NCBI GenBank assembly: GCA_964058845.1
Contig: CAXKVR010000511.1
Span: forward strand, 1 to 63,279
Origin: Carex sylvatica
Taxonomy: Eukaryota; Streptophyta; Magnoliopsida; Poales; Cyperaceae
Direction of reading: 5' to 3'
DNA: 63,279 nucleotides
The position numbers were made by a program, and so were the translations under genes. The number at the start of each line of letters is the position of its first letter. Position 1 is the first letter of the stretch. Shown here piece after piece: positions 1 through 12,902 of this stretch. The notes under the pieces are model-generated. The model worked only from the letters and a program-made list of their open reading frames with translations. It was not told the origin of the DNA and searched no databases.

Positions 1-3000
1 TTCATGTGTCACTTCCATGTTAAATTCTGTAGTCATCTTTGGAAAAGTCTGAACATGAACCAGAGACATAGTCTAGTCCGCGTGATGATTTTGTCACACC
101 AATGGTGAATTGGGAAAACATGCACGTGCAACAATTAGTCTACGAAATATCATTACTACAATTGAGAAAAATAGAAGAAATATATATTGCCTTACAAGCA
201 ACTTCAGTTATATACATATATTAATTAGTTGTGTTAAAAAAATTATATAGCTAAATAAGCTTCAGTGTTATTCGAGTTTTATAACAACATATTATATTAT
301 ATATTCCTGTGAAGTTCTTTTTTTTTTCAAATCATCTCTCCGTGAACACACTTTAAATATCTTAACATTTTGTGCGAATTAACAATATAAATCAAGGCCA
401 TTTGACACAATAACTTGAAAGAAGTTGAGTTTACTTGTTAGGACCCTATATTGTCATAGAATGTATATATATTTCACAATACATTTGTGTATGGTATTTT
501 TATATATGTTCATATGAAACCTAGCTACCAGTCGAATAATTTTGACATAGCGAATATGTATCTACAAATATACAATCCAAGTCATACTTTGCCTTCTCCC
601 CATATTGAATGTAAACGCTCTTTGACCTCCAAAGAATGAGTACTAACTAGTTTAATTTGCCAATTACTTCTATCTTTTATATATCCAATGCACTATATTT
701 ATGACAAAAATAAAAACTTCCCTCATAAATCAACCTAGTAATTAATAAATACAGGATTGCGAGAATGAAAACTACAAGTATATACAATTTTGTGATGGAA
801 GGGAATTGAATAGAATATATGTGTGAGAAAATAAAAAAAGGAGGGTAGACTAAATCGTGATTTCTATGCGATACAAAATTTCACCATAATAAATAAAGTG
901 TTCATAATATAAGAGAAAGGCGATGCAAACTTCTTCTACAATATTCGGCAAAAAAAAAAAAAAAAAATCGTGATTTTTCCTCCATTTTGTCGATCATTTA
1001 GGAAAGAAGGGTAGATCAAATCCATATACAGCTCTCTCTAGATGAACCCCGGAGAAGTGATAGATCAGATCCAGATGTCATACAATAGCCAGCTGGTCAA
1101 AAGACTTATGAAGAAACCCTAAGCTCAGATCCAAATGGCTCCATAGATTTGTCGACACGTTGTCGGAGCGAGTGTATTCTTGTTTGGAGATGCCAAGAGC
1201 ATCTGCATGCACTAACTAGAGAAAGAAGAAAGAGGGCACAATGCGCATCTGGAGTCTAAAGGAGAGAAAGATAGCTAACGAAGAACTTGCAACTAAAGAC
1301 GAAGATGTAGAGCAAATTCTATTATCTAAGATTAAAGCGCAAATAGCAACAAGCAAGAAAAAGAAGAAAGACGAGATTCAAAAGAAGGTGATAGCTAGAG
1401 CCAGATAATTATTAAGGAAATTTCTGTGATTCAAGCTAGGATTTTGTAGTTATAGACAACAGGACAAGTTTTGCAAAGAGGGATGTGTTAAAACTTGAAA
1501 TTAAGCTGAAATAGCACATAATGTTATATAGCTGTTTTTTTTTTTTCATTTATGATAATAACTATGATTTGTGGTTTTGATGGTGCTTTAGGTTAACTCC
1601 TGTGTCAGGTTCCCTTGATTAGGGGTTATATTTAAATAGTATTTAATGAGGTGTTATAATGTTTAGTAAATATAATGTTTAGGGGTTTTGAACTTTACTA
1701 ATTTCAAGAAAAAAGAAGAAGGAAAAGGCAGGGGCTGACGTCCACTAGAAAACGGAGCATGCGCTCCCATGCATGCTCTAAACTAAAGAAGAAAAGGAGG
1801 TATGTATGGAAACAAAAAGAAAACCAACAGGAGGTGGAAGGAGGCATTTGCTAAAAAGGTAGCAACCCTTTTTCTCTGCACGGCATCTGACTACATTGTT
1901 CGTTTGTCTGGGATTTCCTTGACACTAACTAAGTGCAAACTCTAACTTCATAATATAATATGAAAGGACATGAAAGAGAGAAAGATCTTCTAGGAGACTG
2001 GTGCTTTGAAGTGTGTGTATAGTTGCAGTTTTAATCAACTTTTTCATGTGGGGTTGAGAGAAAGGAAGATGCTGAATAGGAGCAAAATGATGAATAGGAT
2101 ATATGCGCGCAGGATGTAAAATAGATATAATGCTAGCAATCACCTTTTCTGTTGTATTGAAATATGAGCTATAATTAGTTGTTTCTTTAACCTCAATTAG
2201 GATGTCAAGAGAAGAATCATATCATGATAATTACTTCACTGGTTAGCTTCTGTTAATTAAATAGAGCGTGACTTAATTAGAAAGCCTTCTTTAATTAGTT
2301 CGTTGGAAATAATTAGCTTCTTGTACAATTATTGCACTCTTCATGAAGAAGTTAATTTGGGAGTATGTGATGATCGATTGAGAAAATAACCAGCATGTTG
2401 GGAAATAATAAAGTAAATTTAATTACAAGAAAGATAGAAGTGATAGAACATATTGAGGAGCGGATGTTTGAATAAGTTTTTATATATATTGGACAGGTTT
2501 TAGCAATGCTAGCTAGTGTTCTTAATTTTATTTTTAAACAACTTTTCATCCGGGATGAATGGGTAATGACTCATACCTGTTAATTTATACTTTTATACAT
2601 TAATTAATTATAATCTAGGTTTCAAGCATTGTGATACATGTTCATTACAACAGTAGTGACCTTATATATCTTTTGTAATTTTAACTAGAGATCATTTCAT
2701 CCTAAGATATATAAAAGCGATTTAGCCCCACATATCTATCCCATGGTGTACTTAATTCATTACATGTTTATTTATATGCATCTAAGAAGGACTATAAAGA
2801 CCTTAAAATGACATTACTCTTTAATTAGTTGTATTGATATATATGCAAAATTTCTTCTAATTGTTGGCAGTCATTCAAAATTTATTGTTTACTATTATTA
2901 CATGAATCTTGCGCGCAACAAATTCGATCAATCAATATCGAATGAATTATGTATATACTCAAATTAATACTGATAACTTACCAGTTATGTATAATGAAGT

Positions 3001-3640
3001 ATTTGTAAACAATTATGAAAATTTCTGATATGCCGTTGAGTTTCTTCATAAAAAATATAATATACTAGGTAGGAATGATATTAATGTAGGTTTTTATAGT
3101 TGTTTCCTTCTGTTGCTGCTCTTGTTAAGTAAATACTTATTAACTGAATGCATTTAAATTTCTTGCAATTCAAATAAAAGAAATAAAGAAGAGTCTTGAT
3201 CGGTTCAATTACCTCCAACGAACTTAGCCTTTGTTAGTTAGATTTTAAGAAGGAAAAATAGTTTGACAACAACAGAAAAAAAAAAAAAGTATATATGTTT
3301 AATTTGACAGTGACATGAACCCACATCAACATATATGAAATATGCATTTTATGCAAAATTAATCAATAAATTCAATGCTATGAAACTTATAAAAGATTTA
3401 ATATAATTATGGAATATGCTTTTACATATCTATCATATGCATTTATGAAACCCGAGAATTTATAAGAAGAACGAACATATGTGATCACCAATTGCAGAAG
3501 GAACTAAAAAAGCATGCAAAAAAACATAAAAGCGTATGTATGTATGTATGTATGTATGTGTGTGTGTATATATATATATGCATGACCACTAGATAACAAC
3601 AAGTTGAAAGTTGAAACATACATCAAAGACATGGAAAACT
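1..3640. other. Gene-poor intergenic DNA
   Basis: Very AT-rich sequence with short ORFs that carry no recognisable motif. A purine-rich stretch at about 1190-1420 and a poly-A run near 950 are the only compositional features. I see no exon that I can defend. If the promoter-like block at 3640-3990 is real, this region would be the body of its leftward transcript. Confidence 0.5.
3533..3582. repeat. Compound microsatellite (TATG)n(TG)n(TA)n
   Basis: Five to six TATG units run into TG units and then TA units without interruption. A simple sequence repeat, probably polymorphic. Confidence 0.9.
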
Positions 3641-3643
3641 TAC

Positions 3644-3990
3644 CTCAATTAATAGCAGTAATAATTAACTAATCAGCAAGCCTTTGTTTTTGAAGTCTTA
3701 CTGCACCAATAGGTGGAAAGAACACTGTTAAGCAATTAATGGAGGTGCATGGGATCAATCAATGGATCGATCCAGGAGGAGATGTATATAGGTTAGAAGA
3801 AGGAAGGGGAGAAGGGAAAGAAGGGGAGGATATATAAAATAGGAAGAAAAGAGAGATAGAGGGGGTGGCCCGCATTCGATTGCGCGTGGGTTGATGGAAT
3901 GAAACCGCCTGCCCCCACCATTGTTGACGTCACTCTTTCACCTTCCTCTCAGTCTTCTTCTCCTCTCTCTCTCTCTCATACACAATTTTT
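3644..3990 (-). promoter_or_regulatory. Candidate promoter and 5' leader of a leftward transcript
   Basis: Read on the minus strand, the block has a TGACGTCA element near 3925, a CT-rich stretch, a TTTTATATATCC TATA-like box near 3830-3842, a CT-rich leader and, at 3643/3644, a perfect GAG|GTAAGT splice donor. No start codon with a convincing ORF follows. It could be the first exon of a non-coding or miRNA-type transcript, or of a gene whose coding exons I could not find. The mature miRNA sequences I know do not occur downstream. The call rests on composition and the donor site only. Confidence 0.35.
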
Positions 3991-5058
3991 AAACCAAAAA
4001 TGTGGCGAACACCTTTCGGAATTTCTTTTACATTGGAGTGCATGGAATGTCGATCTTCTGTGGCGCAGTGAGTGCTAGAAAATCGTATCACAGTTTACAC
4101 ACAAGATTGAGCATCCGGATTTCTTTTGATTTCTAATAGTATGTTGGCACTTTTTATTATATTTTTTTTAAATGTATAGTAATTTTTTTAACAGAAATAA
4201 AGTCGCTTTTGAAATGTTTTTATTGACTTGATCTGGTGCTCATTGTTTTAGTAATAATTACTAATTAAAGAGGTCCCTAAAAGCAATTTAAAGTTAATTT
4301 AGTCAGTATAGAGGTTTTGGAAATTAAAATTAACTTAAAGTTATATTTGATACTTGACAGTTGTTTTCAATTTCTTCTTAATTTGAGAACTATTATTTAA
4401 TTTAATGGCAAAGGCAATGATTTCTGTATGCGAGGCTGCACGTTCAAAATCTTAATGAGAGATCCTCTTGTAGATATTAAATAATTGAGTGATTTGTACT
4501 GAAAAAAAAATCTATTTTTAATTTTGCTGAAGTAGATTATCTATATATATATATTTAGTTTTATCTGTTCGTTACACATAAAGAGATACATAGTTTGTCG
4601 CAGAAAGGGTTTATTCCCCGTAGAAAGAACATTAATTACGCTTAACATCATGCGCATTATTGGTCGGGAAATAAGGTGGGGTACCATGTGGGTTATGAAA
4701 TTAATCGTTTCATATCTGTGACATTCTCGAGTATCAATCCATGTAGCGAATCATAGTTTAATTATGGACTATGCAAACTTACAATATCACGAGTCACCAC
4801 TTGTATAAAACTACTAAGTTTATGCTTAGCAGCCTATATTATATCATATACAATATGAAACATTAACTACAGCAGTTGTTTTCCTGTGAATTAAAAATGT
4901 CAATGGAAAAAAACAATTTCTAGAAAATAGTATTTGCATGATAACGCTGTTGGATAAGTAAAACTTCTATTTGTAAAATAAACTTAATAAAACTTGGAAT
5001 GATGCATCAATTAATTAAAGAGTTCTAGTTTCTATTTTTGAAAGATTAATTTCAAGCA
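3991..5058. other. Intergenic, nothing recognised
   Basis: AT-rich sequence starting with a short CT microsatellite (about 3956-3980). No coding or transposon signal that I can support. Confidence 0.5.
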
Positions 5059-5464
5059 GAGGAGGGTTTAAATGCCTCTATTTTTTTATGCCTCCATCAT
5101 GCTTCTATTTTTAAAAACTTAAATAATTTAAAATTTAAAACTTAAACGTTAAAATAAAACCGTTAGATGTGATCTATGTTATTTTCTCTATGTTCTCATA
5201 AAAAATTATTAAATTTTGATTTTGCTTTTATGTGAATCAATAAGTTAAAAAATCAACGTCTAGAAATTATCCACATTAATATACATTTTTACAAGCTCAA
5301 TATGACAACCAAAACAAAGTTAAAATGTCATAATTTTTTACATGTGCATAGATAAAATGATGTAGTTCTTATCTAACTGTTTTATTTTGAATTTTAAGAT
5401 TTAAATTTTGAGTTATTAACGTTTTTAAAAATGGAGGCATAATGGAGGCATTTGAACTCTCCTC
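5059..5464. mobile_element. Foldback MITE, Mutator-like
   Basis: The left end GAGGAGGGTTTAAATGCCTC matches, in inverted orientation, the right end at 5445-5464, with matching continuing for more than 100 bp inward (ATGCCTCCAT, then a related run to about 5190). The flanks TTTCAAGCA (5050-5058) and TTTCAAATA (5465-5473) agree at 7 of 9 positions. This fits the 9-bp target duplication typical of Mutator-like elements. No transposase is encoded. Confidence 0.65.
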
Positions 5465-8228
5465 TTTCAAATATATACTTTATCCAAAATTATATGCATT
5501 TATTGCTTAATTTATGATTAATGCCTTATGTGGCAAAATGAAGCTATGCTTAAATTAGTAGAAAGCTAAAAATGCTTGAGACTGATACGCCATTATCCTT
5601 TTACAGCACTAAGCATTTCAAATTAAGCATTATGATTAAGAAGCTAAAAAAAAATTCAAATTCAATTTCAGCACTAAAAAATGTGCTTTTATTTTTTTAC
5701 CTCATTGTTTTTAAGCATATTTGTTTTCTATTGATTGATTTACACTACCAGTGGTTACACTAGGAAAGACATGGAAAACTATGTAGTAGTTCCTTTTACC
5801 TTTTAACCGCAAGCTCTGACCTGATTCCTGAGCCCTTGTACCAAAATTTTATAAAATTAATGTCACCTTCATTGGAATGTGACCCTCATTGGTGGTACTA
5901 ATCTGATGATTATGACAGACTATAGGATAATTAAACCTAAAGGCTACCATGCTGTACTGACCTTGCATCACTTAATTAGCCACAACTAATTGACACAAGT
6001 GATAACTAATATGATCTACATTTATCAAATTTTACTGAGATTATAATAGATATAACTAAAAATATTTTTATTTTTATTTTTATTTTTATTTTAAAACCAA
6101 TGTACTCATGCAATTAAATATTTTTTAGCGTTCAAAAATTATAAAAAAAATTATGAAATTAATTTCTGAGATGGATGAGCAAATAACAATTAATATTTTT
6201 GTCAATATGACATTTTCAAAGTAATTTCATTAAAATAATATTTATGAAATTATCATATATCTATTAAATTACAAATGAAATTGTCATCTAAGATTTGAAA
6301 TTGTAATGAGATTACCAATGTATGTAGATTCTTAGCGTCAAAATTATTTTACCCCGCTAGATTTGGTAATTAAAAGAAATTTCAGAATTAAAACATAATT
6401 ATTTTCTTCTCACAACTTCGCATCTTCTATGAAGGATTAAAAAAAAAAACATAATGGTCAAGCTTTGTAGATTTATATTTAAAATTTAGAAGGACAATTA
6501 GTGAGAAAATTTTGATATCATGAATATTCATTGATTCCCTAAATAATGGTCAAGCTCTCTCACTTTTAGCTAGCTTGGTCTCTGTACCAAAATTAAGTCA
6601 ATGCACCGACTTTTAATGATGAATATATCATACTTATATTTTTCCTTCTTTTGCTTTGTAGCATGCATGTTTTTGCCATTGTTTTCATATATATAAGTTG
6701 ACTAGGTAATATTATTTCATTCATAATTAAAATAACCAACAATTATCTTACTTAATCATATAAGTATTAAATTATATATTTTAATCACTTTATATAAAAT
6801 AAATTTATACTATAACATTGAACGTCTCGAATCACAATTTTGTAGTTTGGTCTCTATTTTCAACAAAGTGAAAAAAAAAAATATTGATGAAGACCCAGAG
6901 ATAATAAAAGAAAGAAACCCCGGATTTAACTTTTAAATGGAAAACGACTTGACATTATGTGCTAGTAGGTGCACGTGTCGCTTTAGAATAGATATGACGA
7001 ACAAAAAAATAAGGTTCTTAACGTATAAGATACATAATGAGACAAAGAAACAAAATATAATTAATTGAAGGCATGACAGTATCTTTCAACTTTGAATTAA
7101 TTAATAATTAATAGTTTTTATAGACAAGGCTAGGTCAATCTATCAAAAAGGCCCCATGAGATTTTTCAAAGATCGTTTATACTGGCCCAATTGAATTGAT
7201 ATCCTAAATAAATTAATGACTATTGACTTGTACAGTTGTGTATTATTTTGTAATTAATTATATACACTAGCTAGTTAGTAATTATTAAACATTAATCCTT
7301 TACTCAAGTTTCAAATCAATCAATTATAATGTCATTGGTGATGTAATTAAGTAATTATTATATCAGCTCAGCTCTCAATTATGTATGTATGGCTCATTGA
7401 ACTTAAAATGTATGATCAGTGATTTCTGCAAGTAAATTATAAAGAAACATAATGATTGTTGTTAGGATCATGATCTGGATTCAAATAGATGAATTAGAAC
7501 AAAAACAATACCGATAATATGAAGTATTTTTATGTGTGTATATATATATATATGGCCCACAAAACACTGAGGCCCCTCAGAGTGTACGCGTTTCTTGAGG
7601 AAAGGAGGGGCGGTGACCCAAGTCCAACCCAGAGCCTACCTGGACACAACATCCATCATTTACCAGCGCTCTCTTTTCAATCCTCTTCACCAACAAGAAA
7701 CAAAAACAGCATTAAATTCACAGTACAGTTACAGTCTTACAGACATGAGAAATGCATCAAAATATCAAATAGAGAGAGACCAGAGAGACTACCACCAAAT
7801 CTATAACGTAGGAGCCAAAAGTTGTGTGCTTTTTGCGGGCCCCACCTCAACATCCCCTCCACTCAACAGTCGACACCTCTCTGTCTTCTGATCTTATCTA
7901 TCTCTTTCCCTCTACAAAATTAAAAAAGTAAAGGTAACTGTTTTGCTGTGGATCGGTTTCTCTTATCTTCCTTTAGTTGTAACTTGTAAATAAAGGTTTG
8001 CATGGAACGAAATTACATCTCTGATAGATTATAGACAGATATTTAATTAGTTGATATTTTTCTAATTAAAAATTTGGTATATATCGATCGTTGGGGCCTA
8101 GTTTGGTAACAAATTGGCTCAAATGTCCCCACTTATATATCCTTAACAAATATCATGGTGATTTATATATAGTATCTAACTCAAATTGTAAAATCTAACC
8201 TCTAGTAATTTTATTGTGTGACATGATT
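5465..8228. other. Intergenic DNA with a leader-like stretch near 7.6-7.92 kb
   Basis: Mostly AT-rich and featureless. At 7560-7920 the GC content rises, with a CT-rich run (about 7875-7912) followed by an AAAG|GTAACT donor-like site at 7931-7940. It resembles a plant 5' leader on the plus strand, but no coding exon follows. The overlapping ORFs of 95 and 98 residues here show no family resemblance and I do not call them genes. Confidence 0.35.
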
Positions 8229-8340
8229 CTTATGTGAGAGGTCATAGATTTGAATAATATATATAAAAATTTGAAAGTATGTCTCTTATGTGAGAGGTCA
8301 TAGGTTTGAATAATATATATAGAAGTTTGAAAGTATGTTA
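8229..8340. repeat. 56-bp tandem duplication
   Basis: Two adjacent copies of a 56-bp unit beginning CTTATGTGAGAGGTCATAG, differing at a few positions. Non-coding. Confidence 0.8.
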
Positions 8341-8469
8341 GAGGCCTTGACCTCCAATTCATTATTTCAAAAAAAAATTACTTTGTGGTGTTTATTATGG
8401 AAAATACAGTTTAGTACTTATTTTGTTTGTTGGCAGGCATTTTGGATTAGCGTTTTCTTTTCCTTATCT

Positions 8470-9311
8470 TCATTCTTATATTATGCATGTAGTTGTTCTG
8501 ATCTGCCAACGGCTGAGATTGAAAATAATATCAACTATCCAATTACATAATTTGTCTTATTTTGATTAAATGCATCTATTTGATATGTAGAAGTCTAAAT
8601 TTAGTTAGAAACATACTCGCCACACATATTGTTACATGGTTTATCACATTAAAATTGAATACATCTCTTGCAATCCGTTTTCTTATTTCTCCTTACATTT
8701 ATCTTCGATTCTTACAATTAAATTATTTTCTTGTTTCACCATTTCCTATGTTTCATTTCTCCTCTCCCTCTATAGTTTCGACAATGAAAATGAAAACAAT
8801 CATATCTTTTCAGATTTAGAGCTACTGTATCTTTGTGAATATAGATGAATAACATGTCTTGTGCTGATGGAAACAATCATATCTTTCAGATATGGAGAAA
8901 AAATGAACAATATCTAGAATTTTCGTATACATAAATTATATATAGAGAAATTTTCATTGTTAAAATAATTTCCATCAAGACTATATATGTAGAGAATCAT
9001 TTAATTATATATTTTTCAATTTTATTTCTTTACATATTATTTCTCCTCTAAATTGTTTAATGACATGTTTTGTTTGTGGAGAGAATTAGATATTAAATTG
9101 CAATGATACTTCAATAATTTTTTGCATGTTATATTTGATTCTTTTTTTTTAATTTGTTATTGTTTATTTTATTATTATTTATTATTTGAATTTTTATTTT
9201 TTTCATTTAAATATTTTTTATTTTATTTTGTGTGAACGTCAAACAAAAAAGACTCCTCATATTCTATTCAATTTTATAATATGTCACCGTTATAATGTAC
9301 GGACATAATAC
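8470..9311 (+). mobile_element. Helitron-like copy 1
   Basis: This stretch is repeated, diverged, at about 9595-10414: shared blocks include the word around CTATAGTTTCGACAAT, GATTAAATGCATCTAT and TAGATATTAAAT. Both copies end in ATACTAGT, preceded by an AC-rich 3' segment. A CTAG 3' end followed by T is what plant non-autonomous Helitrons show. The 5' end (TC) is not clearly located and no Rep/helicase is present. The start given is where similarity to the second copy begins, so the true element may be longer. Confidence 0.5.
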
Positions 9312-9594
9312 TAGTTATTACATAAAACAAGTATCATTATACATCTCTCATTTTAGATGGATGGTAGAAAAAAAAAAAATTGTATTACCCCGCATGATAG
9401 CATACAGCAGGTTTAAACGAAATAAAATAAAGAAAATTAAAGGTAACAAGTATGCTACCCGAATGTCGATACACAAAGAAACCTATAAATGGAAATGTTC
9501 CTATCATGCGACGGGGACCTTTGATTTGATATTTTACAGGAAATCTAAGAATATTTCCTTCTCAACAAATTATTAGAAATTAATTTCAGTTGTA

Positions 9595-10414
9595 TCTTCA
9601 TTCTTATATTATTAACATAGTTATTCTGATCCGTCAACGATTGAAATTAAAAGATGAATTTTCGAATTGAATATCAGTCCTCTAATTACATAATTTATCT
9701 TCTTTTGATTAAATGCATCTATCTTATGTGTAAAAATCTAAATTTAGTTAAAAAAAACATATTCGTCACACAGACTGCTACATGGTTCGCCACAATTAAA
9801 ATTGAATGAATCCCTAGAGATTCGTTTTCTTATTTCTTCTTACACTTATCTATGATTCCTGCAGTTAAATCATTTCATTATTTCTCTGTTTTCTTGCATT
9901 TCATTTCTCCTCTTCCTCTATAGTTTCGACAATAAAAATAAAAACAATCATATATTTTCAAATTTTGTTTAGGACTACTATATCTTCTGGTATAAACAAT
10001 CATATATATTTCCGATCTGGAGAGAAAATGAATAATATCTAGAACATTTGTATAGAGAAATGATATGTAGAGAAATTTTCATCAAGAATATATATGCAGA
10101 AAATTATTATTTTAATTATTTAATCATATATTTCTCAATTTTGTTTCTTTACAAATCATTTCTTCTCTAAATCGTTTAATGACCTGTCTTATTTATGAAG
10201 AATATTAGATATTAAATCGCAATGTTACTTGAAGAATTTTTTTCATATTACATTTGATCTTTTTTTATTTGTTGTTTCTTTTATTATTTTTTATTATTTG
10301 GATTTCCTGTTTTTTTTATTTATTTTTTATTTTCATTTAAATGTATTTATCTCTTCATATTCTATTCAATTTTATAATATATTCACGTTGCAACGCACAG
10401 GCACAATACTAGTT
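9595..10414 (+). mobile_element. Helitron-like copy 2
   Basis: Diverged second copy of the sequence at 8470-9311. Its 3' end carries ACGTTGCAACGCAC about 15 bases before the terminal CTAG, a GTTGCAAC palindrome of the kind found near many plant Helitron 3' ends. The 283 bp between the copies hold a 93-codon ORF with no recognisable domain. The copies may come from separate insertions of one family or from a segmental duplication. Confidence 0.5.
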
Positions 10415-10436
10415 TATCTTTTATATATGTTTTGAT

Positions 10437-10594
10437 CAGTGTTGTAAAAAATGTTAGTTTAGAATCGGCCGATTAGTCGTTGGCGGTGGCCAAACCGTCA
10501 TGGATATTTATGATTAATCAGTCAATTATTTCTAATTAATCGCTTGGTTGTACCCTATCCGTCCGACAACAGCATACCGTTACTTACAACACTG
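10437..10594. mobile_element. hAT-type MITE, 158 bp
   Basis: Termini CAGTGTTGTAA and TTACAACACTG are exact inverted repeats of 11 bp. The flanking 8-mers GTTTTGAT (10429-10436) and GTTTTGAC (10595-10602) match at 7 of 8 positions. CA(G)-type ends with an 8-bp target duplication indicate the hAT superfamily. No coding capacity. Confidence 0.7.
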
Positions 10595-10602
10595 GTTTTG
10601 AC

Positions 10603-12900
10603 TAAATATGTTTAGAGCACAATAATTTGAACGAAAGTTAATTGTTCTTTAGTAAACTATATGGATTGAGGCTATGGTATTTTACAAAGTGTTGATCCGT
10701 CCGTACTATGGATACATAACTTCATTTTTGTAATTTAAATAGTCAATTTGAACAGCTTAACATGATCTCTATATGAAAATATATTTTTTTACTATTTTTT
10801 ATTATTTTTTAAGATAGATAAAAAAAATATTACTTTCAGATGGATTGTCCAGTATCTTTAGATCGTGTAAAAACAGTAAAAAGAATCTAAAAAATATATA
10901 AAATTTGGTCAAAAGATATATTTTCATATGAAGATCTTAATATCGAACGTTTGGACGTTGAAAACGATTATATAGATGATCTATGGCTCACACTGTTCTG
11001 CGCTTTGCAAAGTAACGTAGCCTCACTCGAGTTATGTTATAATTTTTAAAATAATAAAATGTCATGGTATGGTAAAATTGGCATTTATTCTTCATAAAAA
11101 AAATTTATATAATTAATTTTCATTGTGTGTTTGATCTTCGTAGTTTGAAAATCTAATTCTGCCCATGAGTAGAGCTGTAGTTTGACTGTAGTAGAATTAA
11201 TTTATAGTCGTACTCATTGCTCAACACATCTTGTGTTGGTGACTTTCTTTGCGTCAGAGATAATTACCGCATAATCAAGTTACATTAGTGATCTTATTGG
11301 ATTAATTGTGGATGTGGAAAATGCTTGGGTGTCTCTATTTCATAATAGAAAATGCTCGATGCAAAGAAATAGAACGGTTTCTATATTTCTGAAAGAACTT
11401 CAATTTCATTTTAGTAGTGTGGATGACCCATAAAGACCCTTCAAATCCGCTTTTGTTTGCAATTTGAAGAGACAAATCCGAGGAACAATCAAATATTGGC
11501 TATCATTTCAATATTCATAGACAATATATGATGTACAACTGCCAATTCTTGGGTGGGTCGGTGATTGAAACAATTGCAAGTAGCAAGACGCATTATAACA
11601 TTTCTCTGTTGTCTTTTTTTTTCTTTTTTTACTATTTACTTGAAGAAGAAAGCTCGACAACAATAAATATTACCATTGAAAATTGGCGGTCTAAACAGAA
11701 CACTTGGCGATTACTCCTAGTCTCTTTTTGGTGCGCTTGTGACCTTCAAGCTTCTCGCTTTTTTTCATGGTTTATCATTGCACTCTCCAGAAATCATTGG
11801 AAAAGTGCAAAAGAAACATTTCTTTTTGCAAAGATTAGGCGCGCGAATATTAGAAAAAAAAGAAATTAATACACTATAGAACAGTCTAATATTTTACAGC
11901 ATTGAATAATTTATTTAGTAAAGAGAGTTGCAAAAGGGGGTGTTTAAAAGATGGGGGATTTGAGAATTGATAAAAGGAATGATTGCATTACCATTTGGCA
12001 ACAATCAGTGTGTAGGTGTGAAGAGGAGATAGGTGTGCCAAAATGGTAAGCTAGAGAGAAATCATAACTATTGCGTGTCAAATGCACTAACTGGATCACT
12101 GGGTAACAGAACATGAATGACTTAGTAGATATTTGAGCTCTTTTTGATGGATATTTCTCTGTGAGGGTCCATAGGAATTGAGTAGAGATTAAATCTCCAG
12201 AGTCAACTCTTAGCTAATAAATGCATTAATTAAACATGCGTTGCGTTGCGTTGCGTTCCTACTGGCAAATTTTCCTGGGCTCGTGTTCAGAGATGGAAAG
12301 AAGAAGACACGTGAGACTGATTACAGGAATTAGCAGCCTTTTTATGCGATCACACACAGAACAGAATAGGCCTGTTGTATTGCCTTTATTTGACAAGGCC
12401 GGAAACGAACTTTATCGATGGCCTATGAAAATTTATGATAATTATTATAAAATATAAGGCCCAATATGGCCCAACGTGATCGCTTCTGGATAAGAACGGA
12501 TGACGTGAAACAGCAGATAACCAGTGCCAGGATAGCCGTGGATTTAGAGAAACTATTTTCTTATTTAATCATTTCTTATAGTATATCTAGAATATAACTC
12601 TGAAACTCTTAACAGAAACGATGCAATATGGGAAGAACTTTCATATGTTCATAACCTAAATTAGACAGAAAAATAAAGAAACAAATGTAGCAGATTCCTT
12701 TTCCAGATAATAAAGTTCTTTCATTTAGCAAGGCGGTCATAGTCAGATAACATAACTAAAAACTAGCTATACGCACCATTATCCATCTGCTTCAAACACA
12801 GATAAACAATGAAGAAAAAGATAATCCCAACTTAAAAACCCCTAATTTACACAATCCTAGAAAACCACTTTTACATTAACATTCCCTAAAACAAACAAAG
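10603..12900. other. Intergenic, including the H1 3' flank
   Basis: No gene recognised. A short GCGTT tandem run lies at 12238-12257 and two GGCCCA motifs near 12459-12473. The 113-codon ORF at 11528-11869 has no domain resemblance and is probably chance. Confidence 0.45.
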
Positions 12901-12902
12901 CT

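Noticed and set aside
1..3640. Known plant miRNA precursor in the leftward transcript
   Set aside because: I looked for common mature sequences (miR156, 159/319, 160, 164-172, 390-399, 482) on both strands by eye and found none.
7519..7891. Overlapping 95- and 98-residue ORFs
   Set aside because: No family resemblance, two frames open at once, and composition like an untranslated leader.
9295..9576. 93-residue Lys-rich ORF between the two Helitron-like copies
   Set aside because: Only basic composition, no motif. The ATG lies within the end of copy 1.
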